Assembly: GCA_018432935.1 (NCBI GenBank)
Contig: JAHDSF010000033.1
Span: forward strand, 1-64,000
DNA length: 64,000 nucleotides
Origin: Rhodospirillales bacterium
Lineage (GTDB): Bacteria; Pseudomonadota; Alphaproteobacteria; Rhodospirillales; Shumkoniaceae
Direction of reading: 5' to 3'
Part shown: in pieces, positions 17,690 through 26,039 of the stretch
Numbering within the stretch: the stretch's first letter is position 1
How the letters are laid out: each line of letters begins with the position of its first letter
Position numbers and translations under genes: made by a program
The notes under the pieces: generated by a model
The model's database searches: none
The model's input: only the letters and a program-made list of their open reading frames with translations
Told to the model about the DNA's origin: nothing

Positions 17690-18532
17690 TCAGCGGCTCG
17701 CCAGCCGCGCCTTGACGGCACGCGCCTCGCGGAAGGCGGCTTCGGCCTCGGCGCTCAGTTCGAGCGAGGCCAGCGCTTCGCCGTAGGCCTGCAGCGCGTC
17801 CGCTCGCACCTTCGGGCGCAGCGGCTTGCCGAGCAGCATGCGCAGCCGGGCGGCTGCCGATTCCGACTTGCCCAGCCGCTGCTCGAGGCGGGCCGCCAGC
17901 AGATGGACCAGCGGGTTGCCGGTTTCCTTCTCCATCAGATCGAGGGCCATCGGCAGGGCCTCGTCGAGCTTGCCGCGACGCTCCAGCAGGCTGGCCAGGT
18001 TCCAGGCATACTCGGGCCGGGTCGGCATCAGCTCGATGGCACGACGAAAATGCTCCTCGGCCTCATCGAGCTGGTTCGTCTTGAGCAGCAGCGCGCCCAG
18101 ATTGTTGTGCGCTTCGACGTGGCCGGGATAGGCCTCCAGCGCCTTGCGGTAGGCATCCGCCGCCTCCTCGAGCCGGCCGAGATCGCGGAGGGCGTTGCCG
18201 AGGTTGTACTGGGCCTCGACAAACAAGGGGTCGAGTTCGACCGCCTTCCGCAGGCACTCGGCCGCCTCTTCCCGGCGGCGCAGCACGGCCAGGGCGGTGG
18301 CCAGGTTGTTGAGCGGCCTCGGCCGCGAGGGGTCGATCTCCACCGCCTTGCGCAGCATCGTCTCGGCGGCGGCCGCATCGCCGCGCTGCAGGGTCAGGGC
18401 ACCGAGCAGGTTCCACGCCTCAGCATTCTCCGGTTCCGCCTCGAGGACGCCGCGGTACATCGGCTCGGCCAGATCGGAGCGGCCGGTGCGATGCATCCGG
18501 CGGGCGGCTTCCAGGGTCTGTTGCGTGTCCAC
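17690..18532 (-). CDS. TPR-repeat protein
   Basis: A soluble protein of 280 residues made of six or more tetratricopeptide repeats, for example AEAWNLLGALTLQRGDAAAAE and VEAHNNLGALLLKTNQLDEAE. No catalytic domain or signal peptide is apparent, so it is probably a protein-interaction scaffold. The GTG start (VDTQQTLEAARRM) has a good AAGGAG 5 bases upstream. A TATACT (complement of 18586-18591) about 55 bases upstream is a plausible -10 box. Confidence 0.88.
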   Translation of the reverse strand: MDTQQTLEAARRMHRTGRSDLAEPMYRGVLEAEPENAEAWNLLGALTLQRGDAAAAETMLRKAVEIDPSRPRPLNNLATALAVLRRREEAAECLRKAVELDPLFVEAQYNLGNALRDLGRLEEAADAYRKALEAYPGHVEAHNNLGALLLKTNQLDEAEEHFRRAIELMPTRPEYAWNLASLLERRGKLDEALPMALDLMEKETGNPLVHLLAARLEQRLGKSESAAARLRMLLGKPLRPKVRADALQAYGEALASLELSAEAEAAFREARAVKARLASR

Positions 18533-18661
18533 GGCGTCTCCTTGCCCAGCGGCGTCGGGTCCTGTCCGGAGGGGCACGGACCCCAAGTATAGCCCACCTG
18601 TCCCGCGACGGGGCGAGACATTCGGTATAGTTCGCAAGAGTGGCCGCCGGCAAGGAGCCGA

Positions 18662-19882
18662 TCACGTCGGCGGCCGCCGCGATTCGAAGCGGCGGATCGC
18701 GAAGGCGACGGCGAGTCCGCCCGTGCAGGCGGCCGCGATCACCAGTAGCGCGCCGTGCCAACCTCCGCTGGCGGTGACCACGAACGCGGCCAGCGGCGGC
18801 CCGATCACCTGGCCTGCGTTGGACCCCTGGAGCAGCATGCCGTTGACCGTGCCGACCGCACCGGGCGAAGGGGCGAACACCGGCGCCCCAGCCAGCACCG
18901 CGGTCGGCAGCAGGCCGCCGAACCCGGAGAACGCGAGGCAGAGCAGGAAGCGGACCACGTCCGGCAGCTGGCTCGAGAAGATGCCGCAGGCGGCAATCCC
19001 CATGGCGAGAGCGGCGATCGCCATCAGGATCCAGCGCGCCACCCCCCGGCTCAGCAGCCACCCGGCGGCGAGGTTGCCGGGCGCGTTGCAGAAAACGACG
19101 GCGGCAGTCAGCACGGAAGCGACGGCGGCACCGGCCTGCCGGGTCTCGACCAGGAAGGTGGGCAGCCACACCATCAGCGTGATCCACGGGATGGTGTAGA
19201 GCCCGAAGGCGGCGGCGAGCAGCCATACTCCGGGCTGGCGCCAGCACGCCACGAGGTTGGCAAGCACCGGCGTGCGGTGGTGGTGAGCGGCCAGCGGCGC
19301 CTTGCCGGCCGCCAGCACGACTGCCGGGACCCAGGCCAGGGCCAGGGCTCCCGCCGCGATCCACACGCCGCGCCAGCCGCTGCCGGCGGCGACCAGCGGC
19401 GCGGCCAGCATGGTCGCGGTCAGTCCCGCCGGCATGTAGGCGCCCCAGATTCCCATCACCAGTCGGCGCCGGCGTCCCTCGGTGGCTGCCACCAGGACCA
19501 TCGGCGCGGCAACCGCGACCGCCAGGAACCCGACCCCTTCGATGGCCCGGCTGGCGAGAAGGAGGCTGCCGTCCGCCGCGGCCGCCCCGAGCAGGCTGCC
19601 GCCGCCGATCGCCGCCAGTCCCAGCGCCATTGCCCGCCACGCCCCCAGACGGTCGGCGAAGGCGCCGACGAACGGCGCCAGCGCAGCCCCAATCAGGGGA
19701 AAGGTCGAGAACACCCAGCCGCCGAACACCATGCCGAGCCCGAGCTCGGCGCGGATCGCAGGCAGCATCGGCGGCAGCTTGCCGATGTGCGCAGCGACCG
19801 CCACCCCCGCCAGCACCGCGACCACCACGATGCCCCAGCGGGCTTGGCGCCGTTCGACGGTGGCGGGATCGAGGCTGGCCAA
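18662..19882 (-). CDS. MFS transporter (CynX/NimT-like)
   Basis: A 406-residue, 12-helix major facilitator. The loop after helix 2 reads GAFADRLGAWRAM, a motif-A variant, and helix 4 has SRAIEGVGFLAVAV. The overall pattern resembles the CynX/NimT group. I chose a TTG start giving MASLDPATVERRQARWG, since AAGGAGG sits 5 bases upstream and a TATACA -10 box (complement of 19911-19916) lies just before that. The alternative ATG at 19966 adds an Arg-rich stretch that lies upstream of this promoter. The substrate is unknown. Confidence 0.85.
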   Translation of the reverse strand: MASLDPATVERRQARWGIVVVAVLAGVAVAAHIGKLPPMLPAIRAELGLGMVFGGWVFSTFPLIGAALAPFVGAFADRLGAWRAMALGLAAIGGGSLLGAAAADGSLLLASRAIEGVGFLAVAVAAPMVLVAATEGRRRRLVMGIWGAYMPAGLTATMLAAPLVAAGSGWRGVWIAAGALALAWVPAVVLAAGKAPLAAHHHRTPVLANLVACWRQPGVWLLAAAFGLYTIPWITLMVWLPTFLVETRQAGAAVASVLTAAVVFCNAPGNLAAGWLLSRGVARWILMAIAALAMGIAACGIFSSQLPDVVRFLLCLAFSGFGGLLPTAVLAGAPVFAPSPGAVGTVNGMLLQGSNAGQVIGPPLAAFVVTASGGWHGALLVIAAACTGGLAVAFAIRRFESRRPPT

Positions 19883-20022
19883 AGCGGCCTCCTTGGCTGC
19901 GGAACGGCCCTGTATAGGGAGTGTGCGGAGAGGGGGCAAGGCGCGGGCGCCCCGCCGGCGGGTCATCGCAGATCCCCCTGAAGGGGCGGTGAGGGAACAA
20001 GGGCGGGCGCCGATGCGGGGTT

Positions 20023-20901
20023 CTACGGTGGTGGCGCCGCAACTCCACCCAGATGAATGAAGACGATCTCCGGCGGCATCCCGAAGCGGATGGGCAGGAT
20101 ACTGGTCCCGAGTCCGGACGTGACGTACATCGTCTGCCCGGCCTCGCGGACAAACCCGTAAGCGTGGTCCCGCGGTGCGCGGCCCGGGACAATGGGCGAG
20201 CCGATCCAGGGCAGGCGGACCTGTCCGCCGTGGGTATGGCCGGCCAGCACCAGCGACGCGAACCGTGAAACATCCGGCAGATTGGCCGGATCGTGCATGA
20301 GCACGACGAAGGCTGCGTCCGGAAGGATTTCGAGCATCGCCCTCCGGGCATCGGGTTCGCGGGTCGTGTCATCGGCGAGGCCGGCGATCCACAACGGACC
20401 GGCCGGATGGGCCGCGTTCTCCAGCACCACCACGCCCTCGGCCTCGAGAGCCCGCCTGACGCGGTGCCCGTCCAGCCACCAGTCGTGGTTGCCGAGAACC
20501 GCGACGATGCCGTGGGGAGACTGGAGCTTCCCCAATTCGGCCGCGACGTCCTCGGGCGCGACAGGACTGCCGCCGAGCACGCCCCGAACCACGTAATCGC
20601 CTCCCAGCAGGACCACGTCCGGTCGCCAGGCGTTGACGCGGTCGACGACCTCCTTGAGACGGGGGAGGTCGAAGTGGGGAGCACCGATGTGGAGGTCGGA
20701 GAGGAAGGCGATCCGAACCGGTGGCAGGTCGGCCGGCCATCGTGGCGGGACGACGACGAGCGTCCGTTCCACGATGCGGTCCGGCTCCACCATCACGGCC
20801 CACCAGCCCGTCGCTGCGACGATGAACACGGCGGCGGCGGTCAGGAACGCCATGGGTCCCCGGCTTCGAGGGCTGCCGCCCGTCATCGCGTCGGTTGCCA
20901 T
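20023..20901 (-). CDS. Membrane-anchored metallophosphoesterase
   Basis: About 292 residues. One N-terminal transmembrane helix (FLTAAAVFIVAATGWWAVM) anchors a calcineurin-like domain on the outer face of the inner membrane. The metal motifs are all present: FLSDLHIG, GGDYV, LGNHDWW and LAGHTHGGQ. The layout matches the YkuE/YaeI group of phosphodiesterases, some of which act on lipid substrates. The start has AAGGAG 6 bases upstream. It is a single gene, divergent from pyrB. Confidence 0.9.
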   Translation of the reverse strand: MATDAMTGGSPRSRGPMAFLTAAAVFIVAATGWWAVMVEPDRIVERTLVVVPPRWPADLPPVRIAFLSDLHIGAPHFDLPRLKEVVDRVNAWRPDVVLLGGDYVVRGVLGGSPVAPEDVAAELGKLQSPHGIVAVLGNHDWWLDGHRVRRALEAEGVVVLENAAHPAGPLWIAGLADDTTREPDARRAMLEILPDAAFVVLMHDPANLPDVSRFASLVLAGHTHGGQVRLPWIGSPIVPGRAPRDHAYGFVREAGQTMYVTSGLGTSILPIRFGMPPEIVFIHLGGVAAPPP

Positions 20902-21019
20902 GGACGGCTCCTTTCTCGCCCGCACTCCGCGTATCATGGCGATCAATCGTGCCGTAATCGAGACGGCATGTCGCCGTCGGCCGAGCTGAGAACCCGACCC
21001 GAGCCGGTCCGGAAAGACG

Positions 21020-21047
21020 AGGAGGCAAGGCGATGCGCGAGGTCTAG
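21020..21047 (+). other. Four-codon mini-ORF with a strong ribosome site, upstream of pyrB
   Basis: An AGGAGG (21020-21025) lies 7 bases before ATG-CGC-GAG-GTC-TAG. The spacing is ideal but the frame encodes only M-R-E-V. It may be a leader peptide, a relic of a former gene start, or chance. It lies 58 bases before the pyrB ATG. Confidence 0.35.
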
Positions 21048-21090
21048 TTGTTGTGGATGAGCGCTCTTTACGCCACGAGCAGCAGTAGGT

Positions 21091-21096
21091 TATACT
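21091..21096 (+). promoter_or_regulatory. Predicted -10 box of pyrB
   Basis: TATACT lies 8 bases before the pyrB ATG. Transcription would begin within one or two bases of the start codon, so the message would be leaderless. The -35 is weak (TTTACG at 21067-21072, 18-bp spacer). No good Shine-Dalgarno precedes the ATG, which agrees. Confidence 0.5.
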
Positions 21097-21104
21097 GCGA
21101 GCTC

Positions 21105-22076
21105 ATGAACAATCCAGGATCGCCGAGGCCCGGCTTCCCTCATCGCCACCTGCTTGGGATCGAGGGGCTTTCCCGCGACGAGATCGCCTATCTGCTCGAA
21201 CGGGCGGAAGGCTACGTCGACCAGAACCGCCGCGCCGACAAGAAGAAGTCGGTGCTGAACGGGCGGACCATCATCAACCTCTTCTTCGAGGTCTCGACCC
21301 GCACCCGCACCTCGTTCGAACTGGCCGCCAAGCGGCTGGGGGCGGACGTCATCAACATGTCGACCTCGACCAGCTCGATCAAGAAGGGCGAGACCCTGCT
21401 CGATACCGCGGCGACGCTCAACGCCATGCACCCCGACGTGCTGGTGGTGCGGCACTCGGCCTCGGGCGCGGTCAGCCTGTTGTCGCAGAAGGTCAACTGC
21501 GCGGTGGTCAACGCCGGCGACGGCAGCCACGAGCACCCCACCCAGGCCCTGCTCGACGCGCTGACGATCAGGCGGCGGCTCGGCCGCCTCGAGGGGCTGC
21601 TGGTGGCGATCTGCGGCGACGTCGCGCACTCCCGCGTCGCCCGCTCGAACATCCATCTCCTGTCGACCATGGGGGCGAGGGTGCGGCTGGTGGCGCCGCG
21701 CACCCTGATCCCCTCGGGGATCGACCGCATGGGGGTCGAGGTCTTCACCGACATGGCGGCCGGCCTCAAGGATTGCGACATCGTGATGATGCTGCGCCTG
21801 CAGACCGAGCGCATGCACGCCAACTTCTTCCCCTCGGTGCGCGAGTACTTCCGCTTCTTCGGCCTCGATTACGACAAGCTCGCCAACGCCAGGCACGATG
21901 CCCTGATCATGCATCCGGGGCCGATGAACCGCGGGGTCGAGATCGATTCCGAGGTCGCCGACGACTACGGCCGCAGCGTCATCCGCGAGCAGGTCGAGAT
22001 GGGGGTCGCCGTGCGCATGGCCTGCCTGGAGGCCCTCGCCAACAACCTGCCCGACAGCGCGGAGGGGAACCTCTGA
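21105..22076 (+). CDS. pyrB: Aspartate carbamoyltransferase
   Basis: Catalyses carbamoyl phosphate plus aspartate to N-carbamoyl aspartate, the committed step of pyrimidine synthesis. The 323-residue product has the carbamoyl-phosphate motif STRTRTSFE, the 80s-loop [14 protein letters not shown], and [10 protein letters not shown]. No pyrI regulatory gene is present. Instead a dihydroorotase-like gene follows with a one-base overlap (TGATG). This fits the class A ATCase holoenzyme made of PyrB and an inactive or active PyrC homologue. The start is the ATG at MNNPGSPRP. Confidence 0.95.
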   Translation: MNNPGSPRPGFPHRHLLGIEGLSRDEIAYLLERAEGYVDQNRRADKKKSVLNGRTIINLFFEVSTRTRTSFELAAKRLGADVINMSTSTSSIKKGETLLDTAATLNAMHPDVLVVRHSASGAVSLLSQKVNCAVVNAGDGSHEHPTQALLDALTIRRRLGRLEGLLVAICGDVAHSRVARSNIHLLSTMGARVRLVAPRTLIPSGIDRMGVEVFTDMAAGLKDCDIVMMLRLQTERMHANFFPSVREYFRFFGLDYDKLANARHDALIMHPGPMNRGVEIDSEVADDYGRSVIREQVEMGVAVRMACLEALANNLPDSAEGNL

Positions 22077-23395
22077 TGGCGATCAAGCGCAAGGAGGCCT
22101 GGGGCCGCACCGCCTTCGTCAATGCCCGGCTGCTCGACCCGGCAAGCGGGCTCGACGCGCCCGGCGCGCTCTTGGTCGACGACGAGACGATCGCCGACCT
22201 GGGGCCGCGGCTGTTCGCCGACGGCGTGCCGGAAGGGATCGAGGTGGTCGACTGCGGCGGCCTGTGCCTGGCTCCCGGGCTGGTCGACCTGCGGGTCCAG
22301 GTGCGCGAGCCCGGCGAGGAGCACAAGGGGACCTTCGCCTCGGAGGGCCGGGCCGCGGTCGAGGGCGGGGTCACCAGCTTCGTCTGCCTGCCCAACACGC
22401 TGCCGGTGATCGACGACATGTCGGTGGTCGAGTTCGTGGCCAGGCGGGCCCGCCGGGCGGCGCTCGCCAAGGTCTACCCCTACGCCGCCATCACCAAGCG
22501 GCTCGAGGGCAAGGAGATCACCGAGTTCGCCCTGCTCGCCGAATCCGGCGCGGTGGCCTTCACCGACGGCGAACGGGCGGTCGCCGATGCCGGCGTCATG
22601 CGCCAGGCGATGATGTGGGCGAGCACCTTCGGCCTGCTGCTGGTCGAGCACCCCGAGGAGCCGCAGCTCGCCGGTGGGGTCATGAATTCAGGCGAGGTGG
22701 CGACGCGGCTCGGGCTGTCGGGCATCCCTCGCCACGCCGAGGTCATCCTGGTCGAGCGCGACATCCGGCTGGTCGAGATGACCGGCGCACGGCTTCATTT
22801 CGCTCACGTATCGACCGCCGAGGCAGTCGAGGCGATCGGCCGCGCCAAGGCCCGCGGTCTGCCGATCACCTGCGACACGGCGCCGCCCTATTTCGCCCTC
22901 AACGAGCTGGCGGTCGGCGACTACCGCACCTTCGCCAAGCTGTCGCCGCCCTTGCGGACCGAATCCGACCGGCTGGCGGTCATCGAGGGGCTGAAAAGCG
23001 GGGTGATCGACGCCATCGCCTCGGACCACGTGCCCCAGGACGAGGAGAGCAAGCGCCTGCCGTTCGCCCAGGCGGCGTTCGGCGGGGTCGGGCTGGAGAC
23101 CCTGCTGCCCGTCACCCTCGAACTGTGGCACGGCGGCCACATGCCGCTGCTCTCCGCCCTGGCCAAGCTGACCTGCGCCGCCGCGGGCGTCCTCGGCCTC
23201 AAGGCCGGCCGGCTGGAAGCGGGCGCCCCTGCCGACCTCATCCTGCTCGACCCCGACCTCGGCTGGCAGGTGACGCGCGACGTCCTGCACAGCAAGTCGA
23301 AGAACACTCCGTTCGACGAGCGCCCCGTCCAGGGCCGCGTCATGCGCACCGTCATCGACGGCCGTACGGTGTTCGAGCACGGCGAAGGGCGTTGA
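22076..23395 (+). CDS. pyrC: Dihydroorotase-like protein lacking the HxH motif (PyrC'/PyrX type)
   Basis: A 439-residue amidohydrolase-fold protein of the dihydroorotase type (GLVDLRVQVREPG; CLPNTLPVIDD; HFAHVSTAEAV; IASDHVPQDEESK). The metal-binding HxH at residues 73-75 is replaced by R-V-Q, and the later TPHH region reads APPYFALNE. Only some ligands remain (VEHPEE, HFAHVS, SDH). It is therefore probably a non-catalytic structural partner of PyrB, as described for pseudomonad PyrC', with a working dihydroorotase encoded elsewhere. It is translationally coupled to pyrB. Confidence 0.85.
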   Translation: MAIKRKEAWGRTAFVNARLLDPASGLDAPGALLVDDETIADLGPRLFADGVPEGIEVVDCGGLCLAPGLVDLRVQVREPGEEHKGTFASEGRAAVEGGVTSFVCLPNTLPVIDDMSVVEFVARRARRAALAKVYPYAAITKRLEGKEITEFALLAESGAVAFTDGERAVADAGVMRQAMMWASTFGLLLVEHPEEPQLAGGVMNSGEVATRLGLSGIPRHAEVILVERDIRLVEMTGARLHFAHVSTAEAVEAIGRAKARGLPITCDTAPPYFALNELAVGDYRTFAKLSPPLRTESDRLAVIEGLKSGVIDAIASDHVPQDEESKRLPFAQAAFGGVGLETLLPVTLELWHGGHMPLLSALAKLTCAAAGVLGLKAGRLEAGAPADLILLDPDLGWQVTRDVLHSKSKNTPFDERPVQGRVMRTVIDGRTVFEHGEGR

Positions 23396-23396
23396 C

Positions 23397-23470
23397 AAAC
23401 CACAGAGACACGGAGACACAGAGGGACCAGGACCTGGGAGACCTCTCTGTGCCTCTGTGCGTCTGCGGCT
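23397..23470. repeat. CACAGAG-type imperfect inverted repeat
   Basis: Two arms of about 33 bases (about 23397-23431 and 23432-23468) form an imperfect inverted repeat rich in CACAGAG / CTCTGTG, filling the gap between pyrC and plsY. Sequences of this style are scattered through many environmental genomes as short palindromic repeats. No open reading frame is needed to explain it. As RNA it would form a long hairpin after the pyrC stop. Confidence 0.7.
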
Positions 23471-23489
23471 TATTGGCTGGCTGGTGATC

Positions 23490-24095
23490 ATGGCCGATTC
23501 CCTCGTCCTGACCTGGGTCGTTCCCCTGTTCGGCGGCTACCTGCTGGGCTCGGTGCCGTTCGGGCTCCTGCTGTCGAAGCTGGCCGGCTATGGCGACATC
23601 CGTTCCATCGGCTCGGGCAACATCGGCGCCACCAACGTGCTGCGCACCGGCAACAAGGGGCTGGCCTTGGGCACGCTGCTGCTCGACGGCGGCAAGGGGG
23701 CGGCGGCAGCGCTCATCTGTGCCGCCGCGATCGCGCCTCAGGCGGGGCTGGTGGCGGCGCTGGGCGCGGTGGTCGGCCACAACTTTCCGATCTGGCTGCG
23801 CTTCAAGGGCGGCAAGGGGGTGGCGACCACGCTGGGCGTGCTGCTGGCGGTCGCCTGGCCGGTCGGCATCGCCGCCTGCCTGACTTGGCTGGCGGTGGCC
23901 GCGGCGTTCCGCTATTCGTCGCTGGCCGCCATCGTGGCGCTGGCGTCGGGTCCGTTCTGGGCCTACTGGCTGGCCGGCGGCCCGGTGACCGCGCTGGCCG
24001 CGGCGCTCGCCGTCCTCGGCATCGCCCGCCACCACGCCAATATCGCCCGGTTGGCGAACGGCACCGAGCCGAAGATCGGCAGCAAGAAGCGCTGA
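23490..24095 (+). CDS. plsY: Acyl-phosphate glycerol-3-phosphate acyltransferase
   Basis: This inner-membrane enzyme transfers an acyl group from acyl phosphate to glycerol-3-phosphate, the first step of phospholipid synthesis. About 201 residues with five or more helices show the three PlsY motifs: GSVPFGLLLSKL, GSGNIGATNVLR (the PlsY Gly-Ser-Gly-Asn motif) and GHNFPIWLRFKGGKGVAT. I chose the ATG at MADSLVLTW. The pyrB-pyrC-plsY order is common in alphaproteobacteria. Confidence 0.95.
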   Translation: MADSLVLTWVVPLFGGYLLGSVPFGLLLSKLAGYGDIRSIGSGNIGATNVLRTGNKGLALGTLLLDGGKGAAAALICAAAIAPQAGLVAALGAVVGHNFPIWLRFKGGKGVATTLGVLLAVAWPVGIAACLTWLAVAAAFRYSSLAAIVALASGPFWAYWLAGGPVTALAAALAVLGIARHHANIARLANGTEPKIGSKKR

Positions 24096-24128
24096 TCCGC
24101 CGCCGCACCGACGGAACAGAAACCGGGT

Positions 24129-24590
24129 TCAGGAGTTCGGCGGCACGTCGGCGTATGCCCGCCCAGACAGGTTGCCGCGCACCAGCTCGAGGTCCTCGAC
24201 CAGGTTGCGGCGGCGCTCCGCCGGCAGGCCGCGCAGGGCCTCCTCATAGATGCCCTCCGCGAAGCTGCGCATCTGGGCTACGATCGCCCGCCCTTTCGCG
24301 GTCGCGAACAGGCGCCGGGCACGCCGGTCGTCCGGATCCGGACGCCGCTCGAGCCAGCCGCCTTCTTCCATCCGGTCGGCCAGCCGGCAGAGCGTGATCG
24401 GCTCGATATCGATCAGCTCCGCCATTGCCACCTGGGTGATCCCCTCGTTGAGGCACAGGTGCGCCAGTACCTGCCACCGGGCCCGCGTCAGGCCGAGATG
24501 GCGCGACTTCTGATCGAAGCGCCGGCGCAGCAGACGCGCCGTGTCGTTGAGCAGAAAGCCGAAGCTCTTCGGATATCGTCGTTCCTGCAT
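24129..24590 (-). CDS. MarR/SlyA-family transcriptional regulator
   Basis: A 153-residue winged-helix regulator. The DNA-binding core reads LTRARWQVLAHLCLNEGITQVAMAELIDIEPITLCRLADRME, then the wing RRPDPDDRRARRLFAT. This is closest in style to SlyA. It diverges from a Bcr/CflA efflux gene, and the gap contains two SlyA-like palindromes, so it most likely represses itself and the pump until a toxic ligand binds. No Cys-based redox sensor is visible in the DNA-binding part. Confidence 0.92.
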   Translation of the reverse strand: MQERRYPKSFGFLLNDTARLLRRRFDQKSRHLGLTRARWQVLAHLCLNEGITQVAMAELIDIEPITLCRLADRMEEGGWLERRPDPDDRRARRLFATAKGRAIVAQMRSFAEGIYEEALRGLPAERRRNLVEDLELVRGNLSGRAYADVPPNS

Positions 24591-24602
24591 GCGACGAAGA
24601 TA

Positions 24603-24630
24603 ATAAGCTTGCTTATGATATGCAAGCTAT
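24603..24630. promoter_or_regulatory. SlyA/MarR-type double operator
   Basis: ATAAGCTTGCTTAT (24603-24616) is a perfect palindrome, and TATGCAAGCTAT (24619-24630) is a second related site. Both resemble the SlyA consensus TTAGCAAGCTAA. The arms AGCTTGC and GCAAGCT also pair across the two sites. The element lies 13 bases upstream of the marR start and in front of the divergent efflux gene, an AT-rich island in GC-rich DNA. Confidence 0.75.
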
Positions 24631-24752
24631 CTACTTTCGCCCCAGGCAAAGCCTGAAACCGCGGGATGCGGCTCACAGGCGTCGAAAGACGCCCCGCCTG
24701 CAAATCCCGCCATTGCCTGTCCTGCCGCCATTCTGAATGAGGAAGGATCCGT

Positions 24753-25964
24753 TTGCCCCAACGTCATGACACCTCTCTTCGCGCTACCACCGCGCGGCGG
24801 CGCATCGAAACCATCGTCATCCTGGGTGCGCTGACGGGATTCACGCCGCTGGCCATCGACATGTACCTCCCCGCGCTGCCGACCATCGGCCGCGACCTCG
24901 GGGCCGATGCCGCTGCCGCCCAGTCGACGCTGGCCGCGTTCTTCATCGCCTTCGCGGCGGGGCAGGCGCTGTACGGGCCGCTGTCCGACCATTTCGGGCG
25001 CAAAGGCCCGCTCTACGTCGGCATGGGCCTGTTTGCGCTGGCCTCGGTCGGCTGCGCCGTGGCCAGCGACATCGCCTGGCTGACGGCGTTTCGCGCCCTC
25101 CAGGGGCTGGGAGCCTGCGCGGGCGGCGTGATCGCCCGTGCCATGGTGCGCGATCTTTACGAATCGCACGAGGTGGCGAGGACCCTGTCGGCATTGATGC
25201 TGGTCGGCAGCCTGGCGCCGATGGTGGCCCCTCTCTTGGGCGGCTTCCTGCTGATCCGGTTGGGATGGCCGTCGATCTTCTGGCTGCTCTCCGCCCTCGC
25301 CACGCTGTCGCTGGCGATGCTGTGGCTGCGGCTGCCGGAAAGCCGGCCCGCGGTCGACGGTCGCAAGTTCCGTCTCGCCGACGTGGCGATCGACTACTGG
25401 CGGGTTCTCGCCGACCGGCGCTTCCTCGGCTATGCCCTGTCGGGCGGCATCTCATCGGCCGCCATGTTCGCCTACATCTCGGCCTCGCCGTTCGTCTTCA
25501 TCGGCCATTTCGGTATCGCACCGGATAGCTTCGGCTGGATCTTCGGGGCCAGCGCACTGGCGATGGCGGTCGCCGCCCAGATCAACGCGCGCCTGCTTCA
25601 TCGCGTCTCGACCGAGCGGCTGCTGCTGGCCGCGGGGGCCGTCCAGGCAACCGCGGGGCTGGTGCTGCTCGGCACCGCCGCCGGGGGGGCGAGCCTGCTC
25701 GGAGTGTTGCTGCCGCTGATCGCCTTTCTCGCCTGCAACGGTTTCATCATTCCCAATACGACGGCGCTGGCCATGGCCCCCTTCGCGGCCAATGCCGGGA
25801 TCGCTTCGGCGGTGCTCGGCACCCTGCAGTTCGCGATCGCCGCCGCGGCTTCGGGCGTAGCCGGCCTGATTCATTCCGAAGACGCAACGGCGTTGGGGGC
25901 CCTGGTCGCCGGCTGCGGGGTGCTCGGGCTGGCGGTGCGCCTGGTGGCGACGCGGGCCAACTGA
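24753..25964 (+). CDS. Bcr/CflA-family multidrug efflux MFS transporter
   Basis: A 403-residue, 12-helix drug:proton antiporter. The family start is visible (LTGFTPLAIDMYLPALPTIGRDL), then motif A (GPLSDHFGRKGPL) and motif C-like ARALQGLGACAGGVIARAMVRDL in the variant FRALQGLGACAGGV. The TTG start has an AGGAAGGA site 5 bases upstream. Divergent from the SlyA-like regulator, which probably controls it. A GC-rich hairpin (25968-25985) follows the stop but lacks a T-run. Confidence 0.9.
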   Translation: MPQRHDTSLRATTARRRIETIVILGALTGFTPLAIDMYLPALPTIGRDLGADAAAAQSTLAAFFIAFAAGQALYGPLSDHFGRKGPLYVGMGLFALASVGCAVASDIAWLTAFRALQGLGACAGGVIARAMVRDLYESHEVARTLSALMLVGSLAPMVAPLLGGFLLIRLGWPSIFWLLSALATLSLAMLWLRLPESRPAVDGRKFRLADVAIDYWRVLADRRFLGYALSGGISSAAMFAYISASPFVFIGHFGIAPDSFGWIFGASALAMAVAAQINARLLHRVSTERLLLAAGAVQATAGLVLLGTAAGGASLLGVLLPLIAFLACNGFIIPNTTALAMAPFAANAGIASAVLGTLQFAIAAAASGVAGLIHSEDATALGALVAGCGVLGLAVRLVATRAN

Positions 25965-26039
25965 GTCTTGCGCCTGCCGGCGCAAAGTCCGACAAAAGTG
26001 CCACCACCGTCGCCATCCGCGACTTCATGAAGGACATCC

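Noticed and set aside
25968-25985. Hairpin after the Bcr/CflA gene as an intrinsic terminator
   Set aside because: The stem is only 7 bp and no T-run follows, so I did not call a terminator.
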